Part shown: piece by piece, positions 1 to 8,061 of the stretch
Layout: each line of letters starts with the position of its first letter
How positions within the stretch are numbered: the first letter of the stretch is position 1
Source of the DNA: Rhodospirillales bacterium
Lineage (GTDB): Bacteria; Pseudomonadota; Alphaproteobacteria; Rhodospirillales; Casp-alpha2
Assembly (NCBI GenBank): GCA_021775095.1
Contig: JAJFII010000018.1
Span: forward strand, 1-52,993
Length of the DNA stretch: 52,993 nt
Direction of reading: 5' to 3'
Program-made: the position numbers and the translations under genes
Notes under the pieces: generated by a model
The model's input: the letters and a program-made list of their open reading frames with translations, nothing else
Databases searched by the model: none
What the model was told of the DNA's origin: nothing

Positions 1-2121
1 CTCAAACAATATTTGGATGAGGCCCAATGTGGCGATTTAAATTACGACGAACCACAGGATTACGGTATTATCCTTGCCGATGTGATTGCCAGTGTGCGCC
101 CGGAGTTGGACCTGTACCTGGTCACCAGTCAGTCCGTCGAGGACATTGCCGGGCGTGCCGGAGAAGCCTGTCGCCGGATCTTCTACAATCGGGAAGACTT
201 TTTTGAACTTCATATGAACATCCTGCGCGGTGTCGAATCACGTTACGAAACGCCGTTTTTTACGGCCCTCAAACATTATTCGAAGCAGCCCACCGGGGTA
301 TTCCACGCCATGCCCATATCCCGTGGAAAATCGATAACCAAATCCCACTGGATTCAGGATATGGGTGAGTTTTACGGGATGAATATTTTCCTGGCCGAAA
401 CATCAGCCACGTCCGGTGGCCTGGATTCTCTGCTGGAACCGCACGGCCCCATCAAAAAGGCGCAAGAACTTGCGGCCCGGGCCTTCGGGTCCAGGCGGAC
501 ATTTTTTGCGACAAACGGCACCTCGACTTGCAATAAAATTGTCGTTCAAGCCCTGGTTCAGCCCGGCGACATTGTCCTGGTTGACCGGGATTGCCATAAA
601 TCGCATCACTACGGAATGGTTCTGTCGGGGGCTGACGTTATCTATCTGGATTCCTATCCGCTCCATGACTATTCCATGTACGGCGCGGTGCCGCTGCGCG
701 ACATCAAAAAAATTCTCCTGGAATTGCGCGATGCCGGTAAGCTGGGTCGGGTAAAGATGCTGTTGCTCACCAACTGTACGTTTGACGGTATTGTTTATAA
801 CGTCGAACGGTTTATGGAGGAATGTCTGGCGATCAAACCAGACCTCATATTCCTCTGGGATGAGGCGTGGTTTGCCTTCGCCAGGTCCGGGCCGACGTAT
901 CGGTCACGGACCGGGATGCATGCGGCTGAGAGCTTGCGAAAAAAATACAAATCCGATGCCTATCGGGCGCTTTATGCAAAAAAACAAAAGGCCCTGTCAA
1001 AAATTGAAGCGAGCAATCACGACGCCTTGTTGGATAAACATTTATACCCGGACCCCGACAAAGTCCGCATTCGCGTGTACACCACCCAATCGACCCACAA
1101 AACCCTCACATCCCTGCGCCAGGGCTCAATGATTCATGTGAGCGATCAGGATTTTAATTCAAAAGCAGCTGAACCTTTTCACGAAGCCTATATGACTCAC
1201 ACCTCGACCTCGCCCAATTATCAAATTCTCGCGTCCCTGGATGTGGGGCGGCGGCAACTTGAACTGGAAGGTTTCGAGTTGGTGCAAAAACAAGTTGAAC
1301 TGGCCATGTTGCTGCGTCAGCAAATCCGGACCCATCCGCTGTTGTCCAAACATTTCAAAGTTTTGACGGTCGGCGATATGATACCCGCCCAACACCGTCA
1401 ATCAGGCATCGAGAGTTATTACGACCCCGACCAGGGCTGGAATGAAATTTGGGATGCCTGGGCCGGCGATGAGTTCTGTCTCGATGCGACCCGCGTCACC
1501 CTGTTTGTTGGCGGAACCGGTCTCGACGGGGATACCTTCAAAAACGATATCCTGATGGACAAATACGGCATTCAAATCAACAAAACGTCGCGTAATACGG
1601 TACTGTTTATGACCAACATCGGGACGACGCGAAGCTCTATCGCTTACCTCATCGAAGTGCTGGTTAAAATTGCCAACAGTCTCGACGAGAATTTTGAAGA
1701 CATGAATACGCCGGAGCGGAAGGTACATGAACGAAAAATTCATTCCCTAACCCACGAATTGCCCTCTTTGCCCGATTTCTCGCATTTTCATGATGCCTTT
1801 CGACCCGATCCGTCCGGGACCACACCAGAAGGCCACATGCGTGATGCCTATTTCCTGTCCTATGAGGAAGTTAATTGCGGATATTTGGGTTTGGACGACG
1901 GCACTCTGGATCAGGCCATGGCGGCCGGACGGGAAGTTGTTTCGGCAACATTTATTATTCCTTATCCGCCGGGTTTTCCGATCCTGGTGCCGGGACAAGT
2001 TGTCAGTAAACAAATTATCGAGTTCCTTCGTAATCTGGACGTCAAAGAAATCCATGGGTATCGCCCTGATTTGGGACTTCGGGTTTTCACCGAAGATGCA
2101 TTAGCTGATAAATTAAATTAA
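1..2121 (+). CDS. PLP-dependent Orn/Lys/Arg-type decarboxylase (5' partial)
   Basis: This is a fold-type I PLP decarboxylase of the ornithine/lysine/arginine family, expected to convert a basic amino acid to its amine and CO2 in the cytoplasm. The frame is open to the left edge, and the first possible start inside the window (TTG at 13) is not convincing, so the N-terminus lies outside. About 706 codons are visible. Residues counted from the TTG: LWDEAW (about 281-286) holds the aspartate that should contact the pyridine nitrogen of PLP, and QSTHKTLTSLRQ carries the Schiff-base lysine, K363. The C-terminal third has the family's small domain (IIPYPPGFPILVPGQ). A tandem ATP-grasp gene starts 73 bp downstream, followed by a C45 hydrolase, so this is probably a biosynthetic enzyme and not an acid-stress enzyme. 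The substrate cannot be assigned from sequence. Confidence 0.9.
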   Translation, partial: LKQYLDEAQCGDLNYDEPQDYGIILADVIASVRPELDLYLVTSQSVEDIAGRAGEACRRIFYNREDFFELHMNILRGVESRYETPFFTALKHYSKQPTGVFHAMPISRGKSITKSHWIQDMGEFYGMNIFLAETSATSGGLDSLLEPHGPIKKAQELAARAFGSRRTFFATNGTSTCNKIVVQALVQPGDIVLVDRDCHKSHHYGMVLSGADVIYLDSYPLHDYSMYGAVPLRDIKKILLELRDAGKLGRVKMLLLTNCTFDGIVYNVERFMEECLAIKPDLIFLWDEAWFAFARSGPTYRSRTGMHAAESLRKKYKSDAYRALYAKKQKALSKIEASNHDALLDKHLYPDPDKVRIRVYTTQSTHKTLTSLRQGSMIHVSDQDFNSKAAEPFHEAYMTHTSTSPNYQILASLDVGRRQLELEGFELVQKQVELAMLLRQQIRTHPLLSKHFKVLTVGDMIPAQHRQSGIESYYDPDQGWNEIWDAWAGDEFCLDATRVTLFVGGTGLDGDTFKNDILMDKYGIQINKTSRNTVLFMTNIGTTRSSIAYLIEVLVKIANSLDENFEDMNTPERKVHERKIHSLTHELPSLPDFSHFHDAFRPDPSGTTPEGHMRDAYFLSYEEVNCGYLGLDDGTLDQAMAAGREVVSATFIIPYPPGFPILVPGQVVSKQIIEFLRNLDVKEIHGYRPDLGLRVFTEDALADKLN

Positions 2122-2194
2122 CGGATTTCGGAAAACGTGATCCACTCATCTGCCGCCTTGCCAACAGGGGGGGGCTAAACAGAAAGGTCGAAAA

Positions 2195-3718
2195 ATGAAC
2201 ACGCTTCCAGTAAAACAGAAAACCCCGGCAAAGAAAAAGGCGGCGAAAAAAAAACCCGCCAAACGGGCGAAGAAAGTGCACCTTAAAAATATTTCCGAAG
2301 TGCGCCGATATTTTCATCGCAATGAAGACCCCATCTTTTTTATCAGTGCTACGAACTTTAATCTTTTGGGGATCGATGAGTGGTGTCGGAACTTCCATTA
2401 CATTAATTACATCGATTGTTACGACGGACGCCATCCCAACACCTTCGTGCCTTCTGAAAATGCCCATCCCGAGTTTGAATCGATAGAGGACATCGTTGCC
2501 TATTTGCTCGAGCATAAAGAAGTCATCGATTTTATGAAATCCAAAGGCAAGAACCCAAAAGCGGTGTTCTTGATGTTTGATGAGCGCGTCGAAAAAATCT
2601 GCAAGGAACTGGGCATTGAAGTTTGGTTTCCGAAAGCCAAACTGCGCGAGCAAATCGATCATAAGATTGAGACGGTCCGGATCGGCAACAAAGCCGGCGT
2701 CCCCAGTGTGCCCAACGTGTTGTCGGAAATTAAGGACTACGCGCACCTCAAAAAACTGTCGAAACCAATTGGCGATGACCTGGTTTTGCAGTCAGCCTTT
2801 GGCGACAGCGGTCATACAACATTCTTCATCAAGAATGAAAAGGATTTTAACCGCCACAAGAGTGAGATTGTTGGCCAGGGCGAAATCAAGGTCATGAAAC
2901 GCATTAATTGCCGGGGTTCAGCCATCGAAGCCTGTGCCACGAAAAACGGCACCATTGTCGGCCCGTTGATGACGGAACTCGTTGGCTTCAAGGAACTAAC
3001 ACCGTACCGCGGCGGCTGGTGTGGAAATGAGATCTTTGCCGACGCCTTCGATCAGAAAATACGGGACGCGGCGCGCAAGTATACCTTCGAGTTTGGCAAC
3101 CAGTTGGTCAAGGAAGGATATCGCGGTTATTTTGAACTGGATTTCCTGATTGACCAGAAAACCGGCGAAATTTATCTGGGTGAATGCAACCCTCGGGTCA
3201 CCGGGGCCAGCTCAATGACCAATCATGCGGCCTTTGCCCATGCGGACGCGCCTTTGTTCCTGTTCCATTTGCTTGAATTTTCCGGAATCAACTTTGATTT
3301 GGATGTGAACGAACTGAATAACCGCTGGGCCGATCCGGATAACATTGACCAATGGTGCCAGATGGTGATCAAACATACGGATGACAATGTGGACGTCATT
3401 ACCCAGGCACCGGAATCGGGAATTTGGAAGATGTTGCCTGACGGGCAAATCGCGTTTAGTCGATTTGATTATCACCGCCGCGCCGTCGATAGCGAAAATG
3501 AGGCCTTTTTCCTGCGTATTCAAGGGCCCGGCGATTTTCGTTACGAAGGTGCCGATTTGGGCATTCTGATTACCCGAGGCCACGCCATGGACAAACGGTT
3601 CCGGCTCAAGGCCCGTTCAAAAAAATGGATTGATGGCATAAAGGGCCAATATAAGGCACGACCGTTGCCAAGTGCCCTGGCTGTCGAACTGGAAGCGCCG
3701 GACTTCAAACTCCTGTGA
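2195..3718 (+). CDS. ATP-grasp domain ligase with Lys-rich N-terminal tail
   Basis: This protein of 507 aa resembles biotin carboxylase/carbamoyl-phosphate-synthase-type ATP-grasp enzymes. That fold couples a carboxylate to a nucleophile, usually an amine, through an acyl-phosphate. The region around residues 150-370 has the ATP-grasp layout, ending in GYFELDFLIDQKTGEIYLGE followed by CNPRVTGASS, which supplies the Mg-binding Glu and Asn. Residues 7-28 form an unusual basic tail made almost only of Lys, Ala, Pro and Arg. The start ATG has AGAAAGG nearby upstream. It lies between a PLP decarboxylase and an Ntn hydrolase on the same strand with short gaps, which suggests one operon in which an amine from the first enzyme could be ligated here. 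The substrates are inferred only. Confidence 0.85.
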   Translation: MNTLPVKQKTPAKKKAAKKKPAKRAKKVHLKNISEVRRYFHRNEDPIFFISATNFNLLGIDEWCRNFHYINYIDCYDGRHPNTFVPSENAHPEFESIEDIVAYLLEHKEVIDFMKSKGKNPKAVFLMFDERVEKICKELGIEVWFPKAKLREQIDHKIETVRIGNKAGVPSVPNVLSEIKDYAHLKKLSKPIGDDLVLQSAFGDSGHTTFFIKNEKDFNRHKSEIVGQGEIKVMKRINCRGSAIEACATKNGTIVGPLMTELVGFKELTPYRGGWCGNEIFADAFDQKIRDAARKYTFEFGNQLVKEGYRGYFELDFLIDQKTGEIYLGECNPRVTGASSMTNHAAFAHADAPLFLFHLLEFSGINFDLDVNELNNRWADPDNIDQWCQMVIKHTDDNVDVITQAPESGIWKMLPDGQIAFSRFDYHRRAVDSENEAFFLRIQGPGDFRYEGADLGILITRGHAMDKRFRLKARSKKWIDGIKGQYKARPLPSALAVELEAPDFKLL

Positions 3719-3728
3719 TTTGTGTTTT

Positions 3729-4727
3729 ATGAAGCTGAACCAACACCAAGACTCGTTTGCGTTCAGGGCTGTTACCGAAGCCAAGGCCGGCACCCAATGG
3801 CAGGCATTATTTGATCGCCATTGGCCGGCCTACAAACGCTGGTTTTTGTCTGAAGGGATTGAAGCCAGACAAACCTATCTGGCCAGCCTGCGGGCCTTAA
3901 AGCGCTACATGCCGGAGCTTGTGCCAACCTATGAAGAGTTGGTCGAGCTTGTCGGCGGCAGTGATCTGGCGGCGCGTTTTCTCAGTCTCTACTGCCCGCC
4001 AGCCTATCTGTCGGGCTGTTCCCAGGCCATCTGGTCCGGCGGTGAGCCGCTGCTGGTTCGCAATTATGACTACGCGCCAGCCCTGTGCGACGGGGTTATT
4101 GTAAGTTCGCAATGGAACGGCCAATGGGTCAGTGGCATGTCCGACGGCCTGTTCGGGCTCGTTGACGGAATGAATGAAGCCGGGTTGGCGGTGTCGCTAA
4201 CCTTCGGTGGGCGGACCATCGTCGGTGACGGGTTTGGTGTGCCTCTCATCCTGCGTTATATCCTTGAATTTTGTACAACGGCAAAGGAAGCGGTCGCGGC
4301 CCTGAAACGCATTCCCTGCCACATGTCCTATAATGTCACTGTGATTGATCGGGCCGGGCGTTATTTTACCGCCTATTTGTCGCCGGACAGGGAAACGGTC
4401 ATCACCGACGCGCGGGTTGCGACCAATCATCAGGACCAGGTCGAATGGCACCGCCACGCGCGGGCAACGGCAACCGTTGAACGCGAACGTTTTTTATTAC
4501 AAAGGCTTGCCCTGCACGACGAACCGGCCAACCGGTTTATTGGCGCGTTTTTGAAACCGCCCCTGTATTCGACGGCTTTCGATCGGGGCTTCGGGACCAT
4601 TTACACGGCCGTCTATTGGCCGTTAAGCGGCAACATCGAATACCGCTGGCCCGGTGAAATCTGGCACCATCATGTGACCAAACTGGATACGGGAACCCGT
4701 ATGATACGATTTCCCATCTATCAGTGA
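3729..4727 (+). CDS. C45-type Ntn acyltransferase/hydrolase
   Basis: This protein of about 332 aa looks like the acyl-CoA:6-aminopenicillanate acyltransferase (peptidase C45) group of Ntn hydrolases, which make or break amide bonds with a cysteine nucleophile. The proposed nucleophile is C97 in LSGCSQAIW, followed by the family-like LLVRNYDYAP segment and the GLVDGMNEAGLAVSLTFGG stretch. If C97 is the nucleophile, cleavage before it would leave an N-terminal piece of about 96 residues. I chose ATG 3729, 10 bp after the ATP-grasp stop; a farther in-frame ATG at 3672 would overlap that gene. It is the third gene of the decarboxylase/ATP-grasp operon and could transfer or remove an acyl or aminoacyl group on the product. 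Hydrolase versus transferase cannot be decided here. Confidence 0.8.
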   Translation: MKLNQHQDSFAFRAVTEAKAGTQWQALFDRHWPAYKRWFLSEGIEARQTYLASLRALKRYMPELVPTYEELVELVGGSDLAARFLSLYCPPAYLSGCSQAIWSGGEPLLVRNYDYAPALCDGVIVSSQWNGQWVSGMSDGLFGLVDGMNEAGLAVSLTFGGRTIVGDGFGVPLILRYILEFCTTAKEAVAALKRIPCHMSYNVTVIDRAGRYFTAYLSPDRETVITDARVATNHQDQVEWHRHARATATVERERFLLQRLALHDEPANRFIGAFLKPPLYSTAFDRGFGTIYTAVYWPLSGNIEYRWPGEIWHHHVTKLDTGTRMIRFPIYQ

Positions 4728-5346
4728 ACGATAGGATTTGCTTATCGACAGGCGTCACAGTAAAAAATCGCGTGCCTGCGACCAACGCGCAGATCCGTGC
4801 TTATATTAGAGTCAGAAGCGGCTCCTCCAGTTGCCCGGAAGAGCCGCTTCAAACCAGAATTCCTTTATACTCCGAAGAGTCCCTGGGTCTTCCGATTGGG
4901 CCCGTTCACTCTGGTTTTCCTTGCGGTCTACCGTTGCTTTCGAACTTGGGTATAGTGTACGGTCTGGACAAAAATCCAACAACCCGAATTCGATCCACAG
5001 GACTGTGGAACATGGGGAAAAAAATGGGGTCTCTTAGGGTCCAGTGGATAAAATTCAGGGTTGGCTTGCCGGCGGAAGGTTTTAATCGACGGGTTTTTTT
5101 GATCAGACAGGTATCTGTACTGTCAAAGTTCTTTGTACGGTCCTGGTTCCACAGGGTTGCATTTACGGTCGGCAATCCCGTTGTCATCTGGAGTAGGATT
5201 TCACGAGTGATTGCGACAGGTCGAGCATGTTGATATTGCTGGTCTCCCTATGACCGACACGCTTCGAAAATCTTTGCTCCGCGACCATCGTCAACAAATT
5301 GAAGGGGGAAATACGGAAACCGGTCCCTGACGTGGAAGATCGCAGA
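4728..5346. other. Intergenic region of about 620 bp without a supported gene
   Basis: This lies between the C45 hydrolase gene and the convergent lipoprotein gene. Open frames here have no recognisable domain, and their composition does not look coding. The only clear structure is the hairpin at 4815-4850. G-runs (around 5013-5030) and a T-run (about 5094-5100) are present but form no recognisable element. Confidence 0.5.
4815..4850 (+). terminator. Perfect 10-bp hairpin, possible terminator
   Basis: GAAGCGGCTC (4815-4824) and GAGCCGCTTC (4841-4850) are exact reverse complements separated by 16 nt. It lies about 90 bp beyond the stop of the C45 hydrolase gene, where a terminator for the three-gene operon would be expected. 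There is no U-tract after the stem on either strand, so intrinsic termination is uncertain. Confidence 0.4.
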
Positions 5347-5826
5347 CTATTCGACGACCCGCCACGTGCCATCCGATTGACGACAGGCCCTGCCGACCAC
5401 TGTCTCTGTATTGCCGCCAATCGTAACAATGTGTTGGAACTCGCGGCAATTCTGGCCTTGTGGATCGACATAGGTTCGCTGCGGGGTGATCTGGCCTGAA
5501 TTCCCCGAATCGGGGCTGCGCCATGTGGCCGCAGTTCCGCTGGGCAGTGTCTCCAACGCCTGCTGTGTCGCCTGACGTGATTTAAGCCGGTCAACGTCAT
5601 CCATCGACTTCCCAACTTGATGGCCCAGCAGAGCACCCGCAAGAGTCCCGATGGCCGTTAACGCCAAACGGCCTTTGCCACCTCCGACGGTTGAGCCCAA
5701 AAGACCGCCGCCGACCCCACCAATCACCGCACCAACCGCACCTTTCGGGTTTTGTTGGGCTTCCGCGCAAGCACCAACTCCGAAAAGTACAACCAAAAGC
5801 AAAGCTCCGGGCATGCTCGGTTTCAT
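5347..5826 (-). CDS. Glycine-zipper outer-membrane lipoprotein (17-kDa surface antigen type)
   Basis: This is a predicted lipoprotein of 159 aa. I chose ATG 5826 because GGAG lies 6 nt upstream and the protein then begins with a lipoprotein signal, MKPSMPGALLLVVLFGVGAC, with lipidated C20. A glycine-zipper stretch follows (GAVGAVIGGVGGGLLGSTVGG, about 30-50, then GTLAGALLGHQVGKSMDDVD). The C-terminal part (about 105-159, TYVDPQGQNCREFQ...GRACRQSDGTWRVVE) matches the pattern of the 17-kDa rickettsial antigen family. The family role is structural or envelope-associated; no enzymatic activity is expected. The gene stands alone. Confidence 0.85.
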   Translation of the reverse strand: MKPSMPGALLLVVLFGVGACAEAQQNPKGAVGAVIGGVGGGLLGSTVGGGKGRLALTAIGTLAGALLGHQVGKSMDDVDRLKSRQATQQALETLPSGTAATWRSPDSGNSGQITPQRTYVDPQGQNCREFQHIVTIGGNTETVVGRACRQSDGTWRVVE

Positions 5827-6066
5827 TTTTATCTCCGATGTCTCAATAGGTTTGTCCACTCCCTTATGGATATAGCCGGTTATGGTCGGCCAACAAGTTA
5901 CTCTTTCATCGCAGGAACTGAAAAGTTATACCCTTATGAAAGGCTTTGGCGACATGGACAATAGCAAGTTTTCGTGGTATCCGATTTGCTTAGTTGTCCT
6001 CATTGGTACATCTGTCAACAAACCAACTTAATCCATCTTCGATCACCAAATTGGAACAAATACGTG

Positions 6067-7140
6067 ATGAATTTTCAACGAAATCTTATTTCGATTTTAT
6101 TCCTGTTGAATGTGCCACAAATAGCGGTCGCACAAACTCCAAGCAATAATGATTATATTTCCGGTGCGCTTGGATTTAGCCAACCGACAGACGCTGATCT
6201 TACGGGGGCCGGGATCAATACGTCATTGGATTCTGATTTAGGATATGGTGTTTCGTTCGCCTATGGAAATGCCTTTGGCAATAACTGGCGGGCTGAAGGC
6301 GAACTTAACTATCGGCGATCGGCGGTTGACTCAATCGGTGTAAACAACGGTGCGGGAGACACATCGGCCTTTGGCCTGATGATCAACGGATATTACGATT
6401 TTCATAACGACTCCGCTTGGACACCCTATCTTGGTGCCGGTATTGGCGGCGCATCGGTTTCCTACGATGGCGTGTCGCCGGTCGGTGGTTCCCGTATTGA
6501 TGATAACGATTGGGGGGCCGCCTATCAGGGCATCGCAGGTATTGACTACAAAATTGATGATCAGACGTCTGTATTTACGGAATATCGTTATATTGGTTTA
6601 TCGGATCTTGATTTCAAGACGGACTCCGGTGTCAATATTGACGCCGATTCGGGTGAGAATCGGATTATGATAGGTTTGAAATGGTCGTTCAATAAACCGA
6701 AGCCTGTGCCGGTGGCTGCAACTCCTGTGCAGGCTCCTGCGCCGGAACCAAAGCCACAGCCGGCACCCATTCAACAGGCCAAACCAGCGCCGCCGATTGT
6801 GCCCGATGTGCCGAAAAATTATCTGGTGTTCTTCGATTGGGATAAGTCCGATCTTACACCAGATGTGCGCGCGATTCTCGCACAGGCGGTCGCCAACAGC
6901 CGGGAAATCAACGTTACGCGAATTCAATCGATCGGCCACGCTGACCGGTCTGGCTCCGATAAATATAATCTGGGCCTCTCCCAGCGACGGGCCAATACCG
7001 TTCAAGCGGAACTGGTACGCCTGGGTGTTCCCTCAGGTGAAATCTCAGTTCTAGGGCGCGGTGAGTTAGAACCATTGGTACAAACACCCGATGGAGTCCG
7101 CGAGCCGCAAAACCGACGGGTTGAAATCATCCTGAACTAA
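6067..7140 (+). CDS. OmpA-family outer membrane beta-barrel protein
   Basis: This is a 357-aa porin-like protein that tethers the outer membrane to peptidoglycan. ATG 6067 gives a clean signal peptide (MNFQRNLISILFLLNVPQIA, cleavage near AVAQ). Residues about 25-205 form an eight-strand OmpA-type barrel with alternating aromatic residues and a closing strand near MIGLKWSFN. A Pro/Ala/Lys-rich linker (about 207-245) leads to a C-terminal OmpA domain (about 250-357) with the peptidoglycan-binding signature YNLGLSQRRANTV and the terminal NRRVEIIL. The length is normal for the family. A longer in-frame start at 5974 would add a non-signal-like extension and is less likely. Confidence 0.92.
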   Translation: MNFQRNLISILFLLNVPQIAVAQTPSNNDYISGALGFSQPTDADLTGAGINTSLDSDLGYGVSFAYGNAFGNNWRAEGELNYRRSAVDSIGVNNGAGDTSAFGLMINGYYDFHNDSAWTPYLGAGIGGASVSYDGVSPVGGSRIDDNDWGAAYQGIAGIDYKIDDQTSVFTEYRYIGLSDLDFKTDSGVNIDADSGENRIMIGLKWSFNKPKPVPVAATPVQAPAPEPKPQPAPIQQAKPAPPIVPDVPKNYLVFFDWDKSDLTPDVRAILAQAVANSREINVTRIQSIGHADRSGSDKYNLGLSQRRANTVQAELVRLGVPSGEISVLGRGELEPLVQTPDGVREPQNRRVEIILN

Positions 7141-7256
7141 CGGTGGTTAATCGGCACTGAAGATGGTTAACGGTACTAAGACACTGGTTAATCGGTACCG
7201 AGACGATGGTTTATTGGTACCGAGACGATGGTTAATCGGCACTGACAGGTTGGTTT
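7141..7256. repeat. Degenerate 20-22 bp tandem repeat, about five and a half copies
   Basis: The core TGGTTWAWYGGYACYGAG recurs. TGGTT begins at 7144, 7164, 7185, 7207, 7229 and 7251, giving spacings of 20, 21, 22, 22 and 22 bp. The array starts directly after the ompA stop codon. Its last units run into the 3' end of the minus-strand gene that ends at 7232, so the repeat encodes that protein's final residues (QPVSAD). The function is unknown. Confidence 0.8.
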
Positions 7257-7822
7257 AACACGTCCCTGGCAGATACAAGCCTACGGGCGTCGCTGGCTGG
7301 TGTGATCAGACCCAACGCCGTCATCACTGGCTGACTGCGAATATAATCGACCAATCTGCTGGATGGCAGGGATTGGGCAAACGTGAAAACCCCCTCCATT
7401 CGTTTACAGTATGCCCGCGCCGTCAATCGCCGAAGGGAAGCACGATTGGTCAGATGAGTTAAAAATTTATTCAACTCTGCACTGGCATTTTTTTTGTAAA
7501 GACGAGCAAAAAGCGTACGCAACGAACGACCACCACGGACCAGTATATTTTCATGGGTATTGACGAACTGGTTATACAAAGTTTGTTGTTTGCACGACAA
7601 AGCCGCGACGGTTAAATCAGCCCGAAAATACCTGAGGCGAACGGTCATACCATCTTCCGACGTCAGGCAGCCAGCGGGAAGGTTCACACCGAAAATCGCA
7701 TCCGCGTTGAGACACTTTGCGGCGCTTGGTTTTGACAATGTCAGAACCGCGCCAACACAGACCAATCCCAGTGTTAATTTTAGTGCCCGCTGATGCGGCT
7801 TTAAAACCACCAAATCTACCAA
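7232..7822 (-). CDS. Small secreted protein of unknown function
   Basis: I do not recognise the family. The frame encodes about 196 aa from a TTG at 7822 that has a GGGGGTGTGAAG Shine-Dalgarno-like stretch just upstream; the frame itself extends to a TTG at 7882, and a GTG at 7810 is also possible. A hydrophobic segment (LKLTLGLVCVGAVLTLSKPSAA) looks like a signal peptide ending before KCLNADAIFG. The mature part is basic, with four cysteines (KCLNA, GCLTS, SCKQQ, YCKRM) that could form two disulfides. The C-terminus is encoded by the neighbouring 21-22 bp repeat. It converges on ompA. No partner gene is obvious. Confidence 0.55.
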   Translation of the reverse strand: MVDLVVLKPHQRALKLTLGLVCVGAVLTLSKPSAAKCLNADAIFGVNLPAGCLTSEDGMTVRLRYFRADLTVAALSCKQQTLYNQFVNTHENILVRGGRSLRTLFARLYKKNASAELNKFLTHLTNRASLRRLTARAYCKRMEGVFTFAQSLPSSRLVDYIRSQPVMTALGLITPASDARRLVSARDVLNQPVSAD

Positions 7823-8061
7823 GACTTCACACCCCCAAATCTCAATATATCCGAATATGCCACCAGTAGGGTTGTAGCGCAACTATCATTCGCATACCAA
7901 ATGTAACGGCCATCGGATTTATCGACCGCACCGGGACTTTGGGGTATTGCGAGCAGTGCGCGGAACAGATGATGGCGGGAGAGAGATGGGGCGCTTAAAA
8001 TATCGCCCGTTCAGGGGCCACGCAGGTCAAGTAAATGCCGTTTTTGTGCCCGAGGCGCAAT

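Noticed and set aside
4724-5233. Open frame of 169 codons after the C45 hydrolase gene
   Set aside because: It has no domain, no ribosome site and a composition unlike neighbouring genes, and it spans a perfect hairpin. I treat it as chance.
4960-5240. Possible mraZ/division-cluster style upstream region with repeated GTGGGGA-like boxes
   Set aside because: G-runs are present but no MraZ-type protein or division gene follows.
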